A stretch of 64,000 nucleotides of DNA from Archegozetes longisetosus (lineage: Eukaryota; Arthropoda; Arachnida; Sarcoptiformes; Trhypochthoniidae), in NCBI GenBank assembly GCA_018873245.2, contig JAEMBT020000003.1, positions 7,273,843 to 7,337,842 of the forward strand. Direction: 5' to 3'. A program made the translations under genes and the position numbers. Positions 38,359-50,298 of this stretch are shown here, one piece after another. Below the pieces are notes generated by a model that saw only the letters and a program-made list of their open reading frames with translations, had not been told where the DNA came from and searched no databases. Numbering within the stretch: position 1 is the stretch's first letter; every line of letters begins with the position of its first letter.

Positions 38359-41300
38359 TTGAGTTTAAATGAAATGAAGGTTTTACGCTTCAAAGAAATT
38401 GTTTTCAAAATTAGACATTTGAATCTAAAACATGGACTTTAACTTTGTTTGGCATCAATTTACCAAATTATGTTGAATTAAATAGAAATATTTATGCTAA
38501 TGAAAGTATTATTATTAGAAACTGAAAAGATTGACTTAACAAAAAAGTTGATATATGTGAGTGGTATTCGGTCTTTACTTCCTATGTTACCATGTGTTAG
38601 ATAAGAACGAGCTTAATGTCCTGCCTCAGGCTCTATTAAGTTATACATTACTATTTGTCCTATTAAAAGTTGACTGACCAGACTGTATAATGCGGATCAA
38701 AGTAATAATAATAATAATAATAATAACTCAAAAATTTTATGCGAAATATAGTAACCAAAGAAAGATTATCTACTCCTTTCGTGCTATCAGACACCATTTG
38801 AAAGTTTTCTTGCATTTCATTTTTGATCTAAGTTGTGATTAGAAACTAGAAATTTGATCTATAATAACGTATCTATGAATTGAAACTAACAGATCTTCTA
38901 GGATTAAAATTATATTGATTGTCATAAAAGGTTTCTATAAACAGTTCTTTAAATATATGTTGTATAAGATAACAATATGAAGTTGAAAGGATCATATTAG
39001 TTAAGCTGAACAATCGGCATTGAAAACGATCACCAGAAATTGAATTTGTTTCGTTTGGTCTAATGACCCAGAGAAACATTTGAAGAACAGCTACTCAGAA
39101 AAAAGTCGGTCAATTTTGATTACTAGTTTACATGAAAGAAGGATAATACTAGACGTAAGCCCAAATTGAACGTGTAAGATGATTGTGCCTCTCAGTTACT
39201 CTGGGGTCAGCGTTCGCAATACCAACGTAGTATAAGTTGCTATTGAAATTTGTCAGGTGCTTGCCTAATCTAATTCCACAACTATTTCATTTGGAATTCA
39301 TAGCGTTTAAAATTAATATTAATATTCACAGCAATGTTATAGCGTAATATGAGCACAAATGAGAAAAGAAGTTATTTTAGAAACAATATCACTTATTAAG
39401 AGCAATGTTAAAGTGATCAAGTCTTATTAAAACCTTTTGACTTTTTTATGTCAACAATAGTTTATGAGACAGCTATATAGTAGATTAGAAAATTAGTTTA
39501 AAATGAATCAAACACCAATTAGTATGAATCATTTATATACTTTTTTAGAATAAACGTAAGAAGCATAGAAGTTATCGTCTATTGTTTTGTTTATGATAAC
39601 TTTCGTCTGGCAACACTTCCATGGGATTCGTTGTGGACCTGGTGGTTCTGCTTGTTCTTCATCGATTGGGGGTTCTATTGGGCTCATAGACTCGCACACG
39701 GTTAGTATTAAGTGATTAGAGTAGTTCTTAGTAATCTATTAATCAACAATAATCTGATATAATTGAAACAGAAGTGAATTTCATTTGGGCAATACATCAG
39801 GCGCATCACAGCGCTGAAGATTTCACACTCTTAGCTGGTCTGAGACAAGCAGTCTTACAACCTTTCACTGCTTGGGTAATCATTGATTGACATGTCCTAC
39901 TGTTCGTTCGTTCATTCTTTCAACAACTATTATTCAATTGTTTTCTCTAATGCCAGATCACATACGTTCCCTTGGCGTTAACAGGAATACCGCCTCAAAT
40001 TTTTTTAGCCCATCTTCAGTTAGGAGAACTTTACATGCTTTGGCTTCATACTGAGGTCATCACTACGTTGGGTCCTCTTGAGTTCATTCTCAATTCTCCC
40101 AGTCATCATCGCGTTCATCATGGTATCAATTTTTCACTTTAAATTAGCTTTCTCTCTCTCTCTCTCTCTCTCTCTCCCTTTCCCTCCCTCTCATTGACTC
40201 ACTTCCTTTTTCTCTCACCATCTCTGACATCACAAATTAGATGAGCGAAACTTATTTCCAGTCGAATCATAAGATTAAAACTGTGACATACTGTAAATGA
40301 CGTTAAATTTCAATCAAGTTTATCTACGGAATCCTTGGTATTAGTTTTTAAGAATGTATCCTATGTTCTGCCATATTAAGTAAAAATAGAATTTTTGAGA
40401 TTATAATTCTTGTAAATCTTAATTACAATGGCAGATTAATGTTAATAGACGAATTATAGTTAAAGGTCATCAATTAAGGCTAAAGTCTTACTTAAGTTCT
40501 TATCAGGGAATCTGAAGTGGTTTTTGCAAGTCTTTCAACAGTTTAAATTTAGTGTCACCTAAATCGAAATGATTTGCCAATATAAGAAAATACTGATTGA
40601 AATAATAACTACACTTAAAAACTCAATAATCGCTGATAGTAACCAGAAGTGATGCGTTGTGATCACATGTTTTCGATTAGAACATAATATATTAGATATT
40701 AAGAAGCTTACAGAATACTGAGTACAGTAATGCATGCAAGTTAAAAATCATATTTTGGCAACAAGTTAATACTGTGATAGAGTAGTTGACACAGCAATAA
40801 CCTTCTCCTTGTTACTATCTCTCATTATTAAGTTTTCAACTGTGCAATTCATTTCAAAATATCACATAAACTGTCAGAAAGTCTAAACTTATAAACAAAT
40901 CATTCTTTATAATTGACAGCTCGAAACAGAAAATATGTGGACAAAAACTATTCGGGAATATTTATTATATGGGATCGGATGTTAGGCACATTTGAACCTG
41001 AAGACCCGAATGAGCCAGCAGTGTATGGTTTAGTGAAGCCAGTCGAAAGCTATAATCCATTCTATTTGCAACTACATCACTGGTCGGTCATGATTAAGTC
41101 GATGTACAACACGCAGGGTTGGAAAAATAAACTACTCATACCCTTCAAAGGTCCCGGTTGGGCGCCAGGAAAACCTAGATTAGGTTATTTAGATGACATA
41201 CCCCTGGTAAGTCTTAAATACCTTGTTTATTTCTACTCTTTTATTCAAATGTTTTTCGTTTAATACTACCAGATCCCTCAACCGGTCACTTATTGGAATC

Positions 41301-41775
41301 CACAAATTCATATACTACAGAAAATATATACTGTTTGGCACTTTGCCATCACTTTAGTATTCTATCACGAACTAACTCAAAGGCATTACCATCTCAGTCA
41401 GTTAACTGTTATGATATGCATCGTTGCTTTATTAGTTTCTATTACCTCCACTGGATTTCTTCTCGAGAACAAGTGAGTTTTTCTAACACTGATCAATGTT
41501 TAAACTAAGATTAACTTTGGAATAATTGTAGGAAATATGCGCTTCAGTTTGAATTGGTTCGCTGTTTGCTGTTCTTTGCAGCCGAACAGCATATTTCACC
41601 GATAACTGAACCAATGCTAAATATTGCTACATATCGTCACGTATTGATTCAAGTTTTGAGGATAACTTTTCTCTCCTCTGCTATCATTTGCGCTGCCCTC
41701 GAGTTTCATAAGATTTCAGCTAAAATTCTAAATTATCGCAAACTCAATACTATGAAAAAGCTTCGCACCGAATGA
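34558..41775 (+). CDS. AGMO: Alkylglycerol monooxygenase, copy 2 (intact)
   Basis: Same enzyme family as the neighbouring copy. Eight exons: 34558-34695, 37465-37592, 39549-39700, 39772-39875, 39957-40122, 40920-41206, 41273-41472, 41532-41775, in frame throughout; 472 aa (human AGMO 445). Visible motifs: RINDSVASLGQGVF, LPWDSLWTWW, the di-iron His boxes HRLAH, HQAHHSAEDF, HTEV and HHRVHH, then KNYSGIFIIWDRMLGTFEPE, PFKGPGWAPGKPRLG, and C-terminal hydrophobic segments. The internal exon lengths of 152 and 104 bp equal those of copy 1 and the splice phases agree, which shows common origin. It differs by an extra first intron and two extra late introns. Introns 1 and 2 are 2.8 and 2.0 kb. An AATAAA follows at about 41974. 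All ligand histidines are kept, so activity is likely. Confidence 0.95.
35839..35871. repeat. 11-bp direct repeat (three copies)
   Basis: Three consecutive copies of AAAGCAATTCA in intron 1 of AGMO copy 2. Confidence 0.8.
38323..38356. repeat. (GA)17 microsatellite in AGMO copy 2 intron 2
   Basis: Uninterrupted GA dinucleotide tract. Confidence 0.95.
38703..38727. repeat. (TAA)n microsatellite
   Basis: About eight TAA units in AGMO copy 2 intron 2. Confidence 0.9.
40151..40176. repeat. (TC)13 microsatellite
   Basis: TC dinucleotide tract in intron 5 of AGMO copy 2, just after exon 5, followed by further C/T-rich sequence. Confidence 0.9.
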
Positions 41776-43277
41776 AGTGCTTTGTCAATGGTTTTGATTG
41801 AGCGATTGATTTGTTATTTGATCAGTTTGATAGGATTCTGACTGATCGCTCAACTAAGTTAACAGTCATTAGAAGTACAGGATTAAACTCGAGTATTACT
41901 CCTCTTTAATACATAAGTATTAAACATGGTCAACAGTTGTTTAACTATCAATTTTAATCTTATTGTTTTGTAAATAAATTGTTACTTAAAGTCATTTCGA
42001 TATTCGTATTATGTAAATGTATTTTTTTTATTAAAACTTATCTTCCAATATTCTGTAATTTATTTCATATTTAAAAAGTTAATAACAGTTCAAATATTAA
42101 GTTTTGACTGAAAGACTAGAAGCCAATCAAAAATAACTAATGTGTCAAACAACTTGAAGGTTATTACGATGGAAAATGTGTGGTATCTATAGGTTTTGAG
42201 ACATACCTATACTTTCTTATATTAGTAGAAGTAACGTACACGATTAATCAGATGTTTATCTTTATTCGTATGGTTAACACGAGGTATGTTTCATAAGTTA
42301 TGACTCATAACTTATGAAAAACATCTTACATCTTTATAACTAGTGTTATTATATAAAAGTTTCGTTTTAATCCAAACTTATTTTCCCTTAAAATGTATGC
42401 AGTATTTTAGTAATTACTTTAATTTTAGCAATAACAACCAACATAGATAGCCAATAGGTTAAGATCCGAAGATTTGTTAAAATATTTATGTTGACAAGTA
42501 ATCAAAAATACTAATAGATTACAATGAGACAAGTTTACTGTTTATTGAGTAAATGCGTTCACATTAGGCCACTTTTGATTTTTTAAAAGTTCAACAACTC
42601 CTCAACCCAATGATAAATTGGTTTCAAATCAAATTTATTTACTTTGTTAGCTTAAACTAACACTAGATGTTAGAGTCGAAGAAGAATAATAATTAAAAAT
42701 AAAAATGCGCTTCTCAGCGATAATAAATTAACTCCAGTGTCACGATTTAGCTGACAACGGAAATAAGTTTAATTTTTTGCTTAAAATATGCTAATATTTT
42801 TATTTTTATCCAACTACTACTTTCTATGACTCATAGTCAAGTAGTGTTGTATGTAATACAGCTAAACAGTACAATCCGTTTAAATTTTGCGGCTAACAGT
42901 AACGATCAATATCTATCCAAGCTATTTCAATTATTTCTTTAGTATAATTTACAAGTAATTAATTTAAGAGGAGTTAGTTTAAAGTTGATTCAGCCACGAA
43001 CTGATAATAAAGATTTAGTTTGTGTTTGAAAGCAACACTAGTATTGCAGACTATTAGTGAGACGTATTTTGTCTAAAACCTCCTGTTTTCGTTATTTTCA
43101 ACATATTTTTAATCTATTTGAAGTACAGCTCGTATTGAATCGCTTATTTAATTGAATGAGCGATTTGGTTGGTTTTGATTTTATTGCAAGTAATTGTAAC
43201 AAGTTGATTTGAACTACTTTTGAACTACTTTTGAACAAATTGAACTCAGAAATAAATGTCAACAAAAGAGAAGTATT
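41776..43277. other. Intergenic between AGMO copy 2 and the Cys-rich membrane protein gene
   Basis: 1.5 kb of AT-rich sequence on the boundary of two tandem plus-strand genes. Nothing beyond 3' and 5' flanks could be identified. Confidence 0.5.
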
Positions 43278-44189
43278 ATGATTGCATTTGATGTAAACAT
43301 TAGTCTAAATGTAATTTGTTTATTGTTTTCACTCGTAACAATCAAAGGTTAGAATTACAGTTGATATGATACTAAAATAACTAAATGAAAGCTCATTATA
43401 ACTAATCATATACTAATTGATCTACAGTCTCGTGCCATATTGGAGAGCCCTGCAATTCAATCTTGAAGATATGCCTTCCAGTTTCCACTCACATGTATTG
43501 CGACCACAACAACATCTGCAGATGTAAGCAAGAATACCCAGTCGCGGTCGGGCCTCACTCTTGTCGACAACCTCGGAGAATATATGAAAGATGTATGCAT
43601 CCAGAAGAATGTATTTATTATGATCGCAACTCCCATTGCACTCAAACACCTTATAATAGTCAGTGCGAGTGTAATGTTGGTTTTATTTACGATAAGAATC
43701 AAAGCCTATGTGTTATCGGTTTGTTATCTTTCTATTCAATTAGCTTTAAGTTAGTTTTACTTGAATCACATTAATTATGATTTAATGTGTTTAGAACCCA
43801 AGATTAAAAAGCCATGGAATGTCGCGCTCACCATCCAAACTACCGCTGGGCTTTTGATGGCTTGCTTTACTCTTCTCTGTTGCTGTATTTTTCTTTGGCA
43901 CAATATATGCAGAAAAAATGATATCCCCAATAGGAATATGCAATCAATTCCCTCAGACAGAAACAGAAGAAGTCGTAATCGAACTCAAAATCAAGCCAAC
44001 ATTCAATCTTGTCTTAATAGAAGAAATGCGACAAATGTTAGTTTAAATGAAAGCCAAACTTCTACTCGTTTACCACCATATGAGTCGGTTTTGATATTAC
44101 AAGACGAGCCGCCCCCCAGCTATGAGGACGCCATCAAAGACTCACTAATGGCTTCTTCCAGCGAGACCACTGCCGAGACTAAAACTTAG
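43278..44189 (+). CDS. Single-pass membrane protein with EB/EGF-like Cys-rich ectodomain and PPxY tail
   Basis: I do not recognise a named orthologue. Three exons, 43278-43347, 43428-43718 and 43795-44189, join in phase 1 each and give 251 aa. Residues 1-24 form a signal peptide (MIAFDVNISLNVICLLFSLV), encoded mostly by exon 1. The ectodomain (about 25-125) has some 14 cysteines in EB/EGF-like spacing: SCHIGEPCN, KICLP, MYCDHNNICRCK, SCRQPRRIYERCMHPEEC, CTQTPYNSQCECNVGF. A hydrophobic span at about 130-155 with CCC ends in WHN and basic residues, so the C-terminus is cytosolic. The Asn/Arg-rich tail carries LPPY (213-216, LPxY) and PPSYEDAI (227-234, PPxY), ligands for WW domains of NEDD4-family E3 ligases. 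An AATAAA lies near 44519. Role is unknown; a regulated receptor or E3 adaptor is a guess. Confidence 0.85.
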
Positions 44190-45046
44190 ACTTAAAATTT
44201 CTTATTATTTCTTATGCTATTGCTCTTGGTTAAGTGAAATCTCAATTATTTTTTATACGATTTCAAATTTCTTTACAGCTCAGCTGCTTTATACCTTTGA
44301 TTACTGAATTTTCAAATGGAACAGTCTCTGAGACGACTGGTTTCTACTTAGACTTTATCAGAATTAATATAATTTTTACATCTTTAAGCACAAACGAATG
44401 TTCATTATTTAAGTTTTTTGCTCAACTTGTCTCTACAGCATTTTAATCGAAGCATCATTTTTGTTTCACATATTTAATTGTATATTTATATACTGTAAAT
44501 AGTTTTAGTCTAGAAACAAATAAAGTATTCATTTACCATTTCAAATAATTGTGATTCTCGCAATTCATTGCGTTTAATTCAATTCAATTCAAGGTTAAGG
44601 TTAAGCCAATTTTACATAATTATTAAAACGTATGTTTCACGTTATGAAAATTTGATGAGTTTCTAAAACTGACATCAATCAAACCTGGTGTCCTTTTGTT
44701 GTCAATTATGTTCAAGTTTGTTACGTGATATTGCATTTGAAAATCACCTCATAATTATTTCTGATTGTTTTACATCTAAAATAATTGTCTTCTGTTTTAA
44801 TCACCTGCTATTAGTTTAAAATCTCATCGTTTTATTCATTGACACAACTTAAGACTTTCACCATGAGAACAAATGAAAACGCACTCTAAATTGTTTGGCT
44901 ATTGGTAACACATCTCTAATTTTTAGTAATTTTTCATAAGAATGACAAAAAATCAATTTTCGACTATACAGTTAATTATTTCCGAAAGGAGATGTTAATC
45001 ATTAATTGTAAGTGGAGTTGTTATTGCCTTAAGACTGAATTCTATG

Positions 45047-45148
45047 CAGCAATACCTCAAATAGTGAATTACTGGAGACATTCATTATAAACCTTTATTA
45101 TAAACAGATTTAGTTGGAGTCTTCGTTCACTATTTCGAGGTATTACTG
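45047..45148. mobile_element. Small hairpin-type MITE candidate
   Basis: The ends are inverted copies: the left begins CAGCAATACCTCAAATAGTG and the right, read on the other strand, CAGTAATACCTCGAAATAG. The element is only about 100 bp, with an AT-rich loop. The CAG..ATACCTC end resembles pogo/Tigger-type termini. A flanking TA is present on the right only. Confidence 0.55.
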
Positions 45149-47421
45149 TAACAGAACTTCACAAATCTTTACAATTAGCAAGTCGAGATAAAATTTTGCT
45201 AAATTAAAGTGCCTGTTTCTGAAATTTATAAAGCGATCCTTTGGTCGTAATTTGACAAACAACAGTTTAGTGGGTCAGCTATCAGTACAGACCACACGCT
45301 TATCTTTAGACATCAGTTTGCTTTTACTTGAAAGTGTGATAAAACACCTCAAACCCCAACCAAAAGGTTTTGTGTGATATTGTATTCTGAATAATTGAAG
45401 TGTGACTCTAACTATATCTGATTTTCTCCAAAACTGCTTAATAAGAAGACTCGTTGTCATAAGAAAATTATCAAATTAAAGAATCTTAGTAGGCGCTCCA
45501 TTTTCAGCCCACAAGTATAGCTCAGTATTAAACATTTAATTATTGTTTAAAAATAAGTTCATTTCATGGGGACTAGATCTTCAACTTAATATTCAGGTAC
45601 AATTGATAAGAGTTCTCGAGTCTTGATCTAGTGTTCGAGTTGAATACCCGAGTTTAGCAACTCGAAAAGATCCACCACTACTTATTGTTTATTGGAATTT
45701 ATCCAAGAAAAGATGAACTCATTCAAAATATATACAGTTTTGATCATTTAATAACCTTAAAGTTGAATTTTATTTCGCGAACCGAAGTTGTTTTTCACGA
45801 GATCGAGCTATAGACTCAGACTTAATAAATACAAAATAACCTATTTTTAAAAGTAATAAAATCTAATTGTCAATTCACATGCTTTGGGTTTTGTCGTCAA
45901 GTACAGTATTCATCAAATAATTAAGTTTAATTGAACAATATATGAGTCGTATAGTAATATCGGCTTAACTATACACAAACAGGAACCCCATCCAAATCGA
46001 AATTATCGTGACCTAATCTACCGTAAATCAATCTTTTCATAATCTATTTATTCTTTTTATGATGACATAATGGAAGATATCAGATACTCAATTGCATAAT
46101 GTAGAAGCTTCTAATGAGAACTGAATAAAACTTGGTTGTGCTTTAAAAAGAGACCTTTAAGTTCCCAGATCATATAGAACTGTGAATGTCAAATTTTAAA
46201 AATCAAAAACAAGCACACCAACTTCTTCAAAACCTAATTTATCTAAAATTGCATCTGAATAGAGTCAATCAAAATAACTGTTTCATAGATTTCCTCTGAT
46301 CAACCGATTGACGGAGTTTCAAATTTAATAAAAACAATGCTAATTACGCTTATATTTAGGTGAAACACAACTCAAGTGTTAAATAAATGCCAAATATTTA
46401 AACTTAAAATTCTAATTCGTGTATTTGATATTGAACAGAAACTTTCAATCAAAGTAAGAGTATAATAAAAGTTATTAAGTTTTTATTCAGTTTATAACAC
46501 AGTAATCAATTCGAGTCTAATCAACAGTCTTTGGTTTTGATAACAGATGCCTTTAATTGGTTTATCTTTAACACACTCAATCACCTTCTGATTGATTATT
46601 ATCGTTGCTAAATATTGAAACATGTTTATAAGATTTGAAAATATGGGAAAAGTCAATTTTGAAACTTGAATTTGAAGCACTAATTTGACTGTTTTCATAT
46701 AAACATCTTATATCGACTTGGTAAAATTATTGAAAAATGATTTCTCAAGTTTATGAATCGTAAATCTAATTTAGATAAGTAACTTTAAACATTACAAAAG
46801 ATCATTTTCTACTGTTTAAACAGAACTCAAATCTCGAGTCATTTCTCGGAATATTGAAATCTGTGACAAATTGGTTGACAAAAACAATCATATTTAGAAA
46901 TATGTTGAAGTATTCCCAAAAACTGATATACTGCAACTTTAAAGCCTTCTATAAATACCTGCGCTATCAATAGTTTACCTTTGGCTGATGTTAGTACAAC
47001 TTTAGATTGTGTGTACTCTATAATCAATTTATTGCCAAAGTTTAAAAGGAAAGCTTTGTTTAGACTTTAATAAATCAAGTCATTTTCCATCAAACATAAG
47101 CTAAGGATTGAATTATTTAAAGAAAAATCATGCTTTTCATATATTTCGACTTGAAAATAAAGATACGTCATTTCAGCTTTAAAAGTTTCCTTAATTCGAA
47201 TGAACAGGTAAGAAAAGTCTAAGCATTAACGTTGCACTTGTGTGTCATCGGATTGTTTTGGAAAGTTAGTTAGTCGACAGGACTACTAAACAAGATTCAT
47301 AGATTTGTCAACAAAATGCACAATACAAACATTTTCATATTTCTACAAATGAATCTTTTGTAAAACATCTATTAGATAATGCAAGTACTCAACTAGACCT
47401 ACATTCAAACTTGATCACTAA

Positions 47422-47849
47422 TTAAGTGGTGCTCTGTTGTAGCCCCATATCTCTGATTTGAGATCATATAATAAAGAGGTACAAAACCGACTCACTAACA
47501 AATCGCCTGGTTTATTGTCACATCTGTTTAAAGATTCGATCATAAATGTAAAAACTATTTCTATCATTAAAAGTCTAAGCAAATTAAAAAATATTTAGTT
47601 CAAAATTGATTTAAAAATCCTAATTTTAAATTTTATTGAAAACAAATATTAGCAATTAACAAAGAGAACATTAATTTAGTTTCAATAATGATAGTTTCTA
47701 CAGTTAATTATGAGTTTTTGGACTCTGTTCTATGAACTTAATACTCTTTTCATAACTAAAATATTAATAGATGTCCAATTCGCTTCAATTTTTGGAGCAT
47801 TATGTATTGCAGCAAAACGAGTATGGGGCTACAGCAGAGGGCCATTTAA
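47422..47849. mobile_element. MITE candidate with TTAA flanks and 24-bp terminal inverted repeats
   Basis: TTAA flanks both ends (47422-47425 and 47846-47849). The left end GTGGTGCTCTGTTGTAGCCC and the right end (reverse strand) ATGGCCCTCTGCTGTAGCCC agree at about 20 of 24 positions, with TGTAGCCCCATA identical. The 420-bp interior is AT-rich and non-coding. TTAA duplications are typical of the piggyBac group; the family is not established. Confidence 0.6.
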
Positions 47850-48723
47850 TTATTAATATAACAGACATTTATAACTATAGTTAAGACACAAAATCCTAAT
47901 TTTCTAATAACTATAACGAGCTTATGGATATTTTGAGAAAATTTTGGGATAGAATCATCAATGATATATCTGAGTTTTTAAACATATTTAATTAAACAAA
48001 TTTGAGCTAGTACGAAAAATTCATTATAGGTCATCGAACTTTATATGATAGAAAATCATTTTTGCGATTATTGTTAGATTTATATTAATAACTATCTCCA
48101 ACGTACAAACGCTTGACTTTTTTTCATCACTTTATATTGATTAATATGATCAAAAAGAAAGTTATTTCTCCTTTCAATATATATAAGTCATTATTTATTT
48201 AATGTATGCTTTGATTGAAAGTTTTATTAAATGAATTTTTTATGTTTACCCTATGATAAAGTATCTGCTCTTCTATGATGAAAAAACTTTACTTTTAAGT
48301 TAAAATATGTCTGGCATGTCATTGATAATCCTATTCCACAATTACTGCTTACAATATGTTCAATTCTGCAATTCACTGGTTAATTGTATGAAAGTGAGAA
48401 CAAATTGAAATGGAATTAAAATAGGTTCTCAGGTTTCTGTAAATTGCTTAATTTATAATGAAACTTTAGAAAACTAGTTTTCAGATGTTCTCTACTCGGG
48501 TCAACATTTCGATTTGGTTTAAGAATGAAAGCTGGCAGTATTCGGTAAAATACGTTATGATTGTATTGGATGTAACGGTGAATTGAGTTATAATAGAATG
48601 ATTAATTTAGTGTAATATGTGTGTAAATGGTATTATATTGCGACAATTGAATGAGTTTAAGCAGACATAGAACTGAAAGGAATACCTAATTTATTTAAAG
48701 TAATTGAAATACAGGAAACGTGT

Positions 48724-48752
48724 ATTTACGGTAGTATTTTATGAATACCGTA
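48724..48752. repeat. Short inverted repeat
   Basis: TTTACGGTA and TACCGTAAA arms around a short AT-rich loop. It may form a hairpin; function unknown. Confidence 0.4.
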
Positions 48753-49049
48753 AAGTTTCATTACTGCTTCAATAAAGCGACTCCAACAGGAAATGGAAGA
48801 CAAGCTGATGATCTGTCCAATAAATATAATGAGTATTTATTGATGTGATCATGAGTTGTTAACTGAGGCATCAGGTGTGAGGCACAGACCTAAGCCTTAA
48901 TTGTATTTGTTGGTCCGATCAACAAACTATAAATTAAATGAACAAATTGACTTAATGTCATATTTATAATGTTGTTCTTTCTAATCAAATTAAATTATAT
49001 GACGTTGCAACGTTGCTTCTTCTAAAATTGTTCAATCTATTATCTATTG

Positions 49050-49052
<3 letters not shown>

Positions 49053-49120
<68 letters not shown>
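49053..49120. repeat. (TC)34 microsatellite
   Basis: A pure dinucleotide TC tract of about 68 bp, the longest in the window, 1.1 kb upstream of the ZEB/zfh1 exon. Confidence 0.95.
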
Positions 49121-49122
<2 letters not shown>

Positions 49123-50219
49123 AAATAGCTAATTATTTAACGTTATATACTATAATTGTTATAAATTAGACAGAAATACAACCTTCCAATGAGTCAGTTT
49201 GTAATGAAGAAAACTCCGCTCTAATTCATTTTAACCTTTCAATGCCTATCACTAAATAGTTGGAAATACAACCATGTTTTTCAATAAACCTTCAAATTCA
49301 AATGCCTTTCGTCTTTAAGCAAATGACTGTTTAGAAAATTAGTTTAAAGTTCATATGAATTAAGTGGAGGAATCAGTTGTTTGCTAGACTTTGGAAAGCG
49401 AGTCAAATGAAACATTTTGCTTGATTGATTGGCTTTAACGTAGCTTGTCATGAAAGTCAGATTTAGACTAGAATGTCAACCATTAATATGTTTATGTAAG
49501 TTTACTTTCTCTTATATTAGGCACTAGATTTCAGCCAATCTACTATAATTGCATTTTAAATACCATAATAGTCAACATAATTGTACACCCATTGTAAATA
49601 TTTAGATCAATTTTTATTGACTTTATTGTCGAAATTTTCAAACAGCTAGTCAAGAGATTCTGACTGCTTTCATGAGATAAAGATTGCAATGATTATAGTT
49701 TTCATTGAATTCGTAAGAATCTCCTATTGTTTTGTGCAAATTAGATCAGTTCAAAGTTGACTCGATGGTCTGAGATACGGAGAATTGGCCACGATTGGTT
49801 GGAGGATGACTCAATACTCTGTCATCTTATATAACATTTTTATGAAGTAATCAATTTGTTTCATCTGACTATCTACAGATAGCGCGCACAAAACTTTATC
49901 AATTCATGTAATTCACTATAATTACTGTTCCTATTGGATGGCTAAACCGCGCCTCCTTTCAAGGCATTCAATAAAGACGTTCGCACAATCTTTAGCATAA
50001 GCCCCACTCCTGCCCTCCCTAGTGAGTATTCCGTATTGTAAAGCCAATATGAACCATATGACAGCCTGACTTCTTGCTGTCTCAGTCGCTGCAGTTAGTG
50101 GACGTAGTTTACGAACGAGGATTTGGCTAAAAATTGTCTAAAGAGCTATACATACCGTTGATTGCGTTAATGCCTGTATTGGTTGTGTTGCCTCATCCGA
50201 ACTATTTTGTGCAAAATCA

Positions 50220-50298
50220 ATGATAAAGAATGAGAGCATGGCAGACATCGTTCTCAGGTGTACTCGTCGGAAACAAGCGAATCCACGGCGAAAAAACG
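50220..50298 (+). CDS. zfh1: First coding exon of a ZEB/zfh1 zinc-finger homeodomain repressor (rest outside window)
   Basis: ZEB1/ZEB2/zfh1 are C2H2 zinc-finger homeodomain repressors that bind CACCT(G) E2 boxes and control mesoderm, neural and epithelial identity. This exon encodes MIKNESMADIVLRCTRRKQA followed by NPRRKN, then ends in phase 1 at a strong donor (GTAAGT, 50299). Vertebrate ZEB proteins start with an almost identical MAD..RCKRRKQANPRR sequence, so the match is specific although short. RRKQ..P is the N-terminal NuRD-binding type of motif also found in FOG, SALL and BCL11 proteins. Two starts are possible (50220 or MAD at 50238); the latter matches the vertebrate start. No second exon is found before the window ends, implying an intron of more than 13.7 kb. 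The promoter side is less AT-rich. Confidence 0.8.

Larger units (their letters stand above)
44190..50219. other. 6 kb gene-poor stretch upstream of ZEB/zfh1
   Basis: AT-rich, with no coding exon I could support; frames of 60-75 codons here look random. It contains a polyadenylation signal for the preceding gene (about 44519), an inverted-repeat element (45047-45148), a TTAA-flanked element (47422-47849), a small hairpin (48724-48752) and a long TC microsatellite (49053-49120). The last 300 bp are less AT-rich and contain a CCAAT-type ATTGG near 49933, plausibly the ZEB promoter. Confidence 0.5.

Noticed and set aside
47422..47849. Possible autonomous transposon
   Set aside because: Only 420 bp between the ends, AT-rich and without a transposase frame, so it can only be a non-autonomous element.
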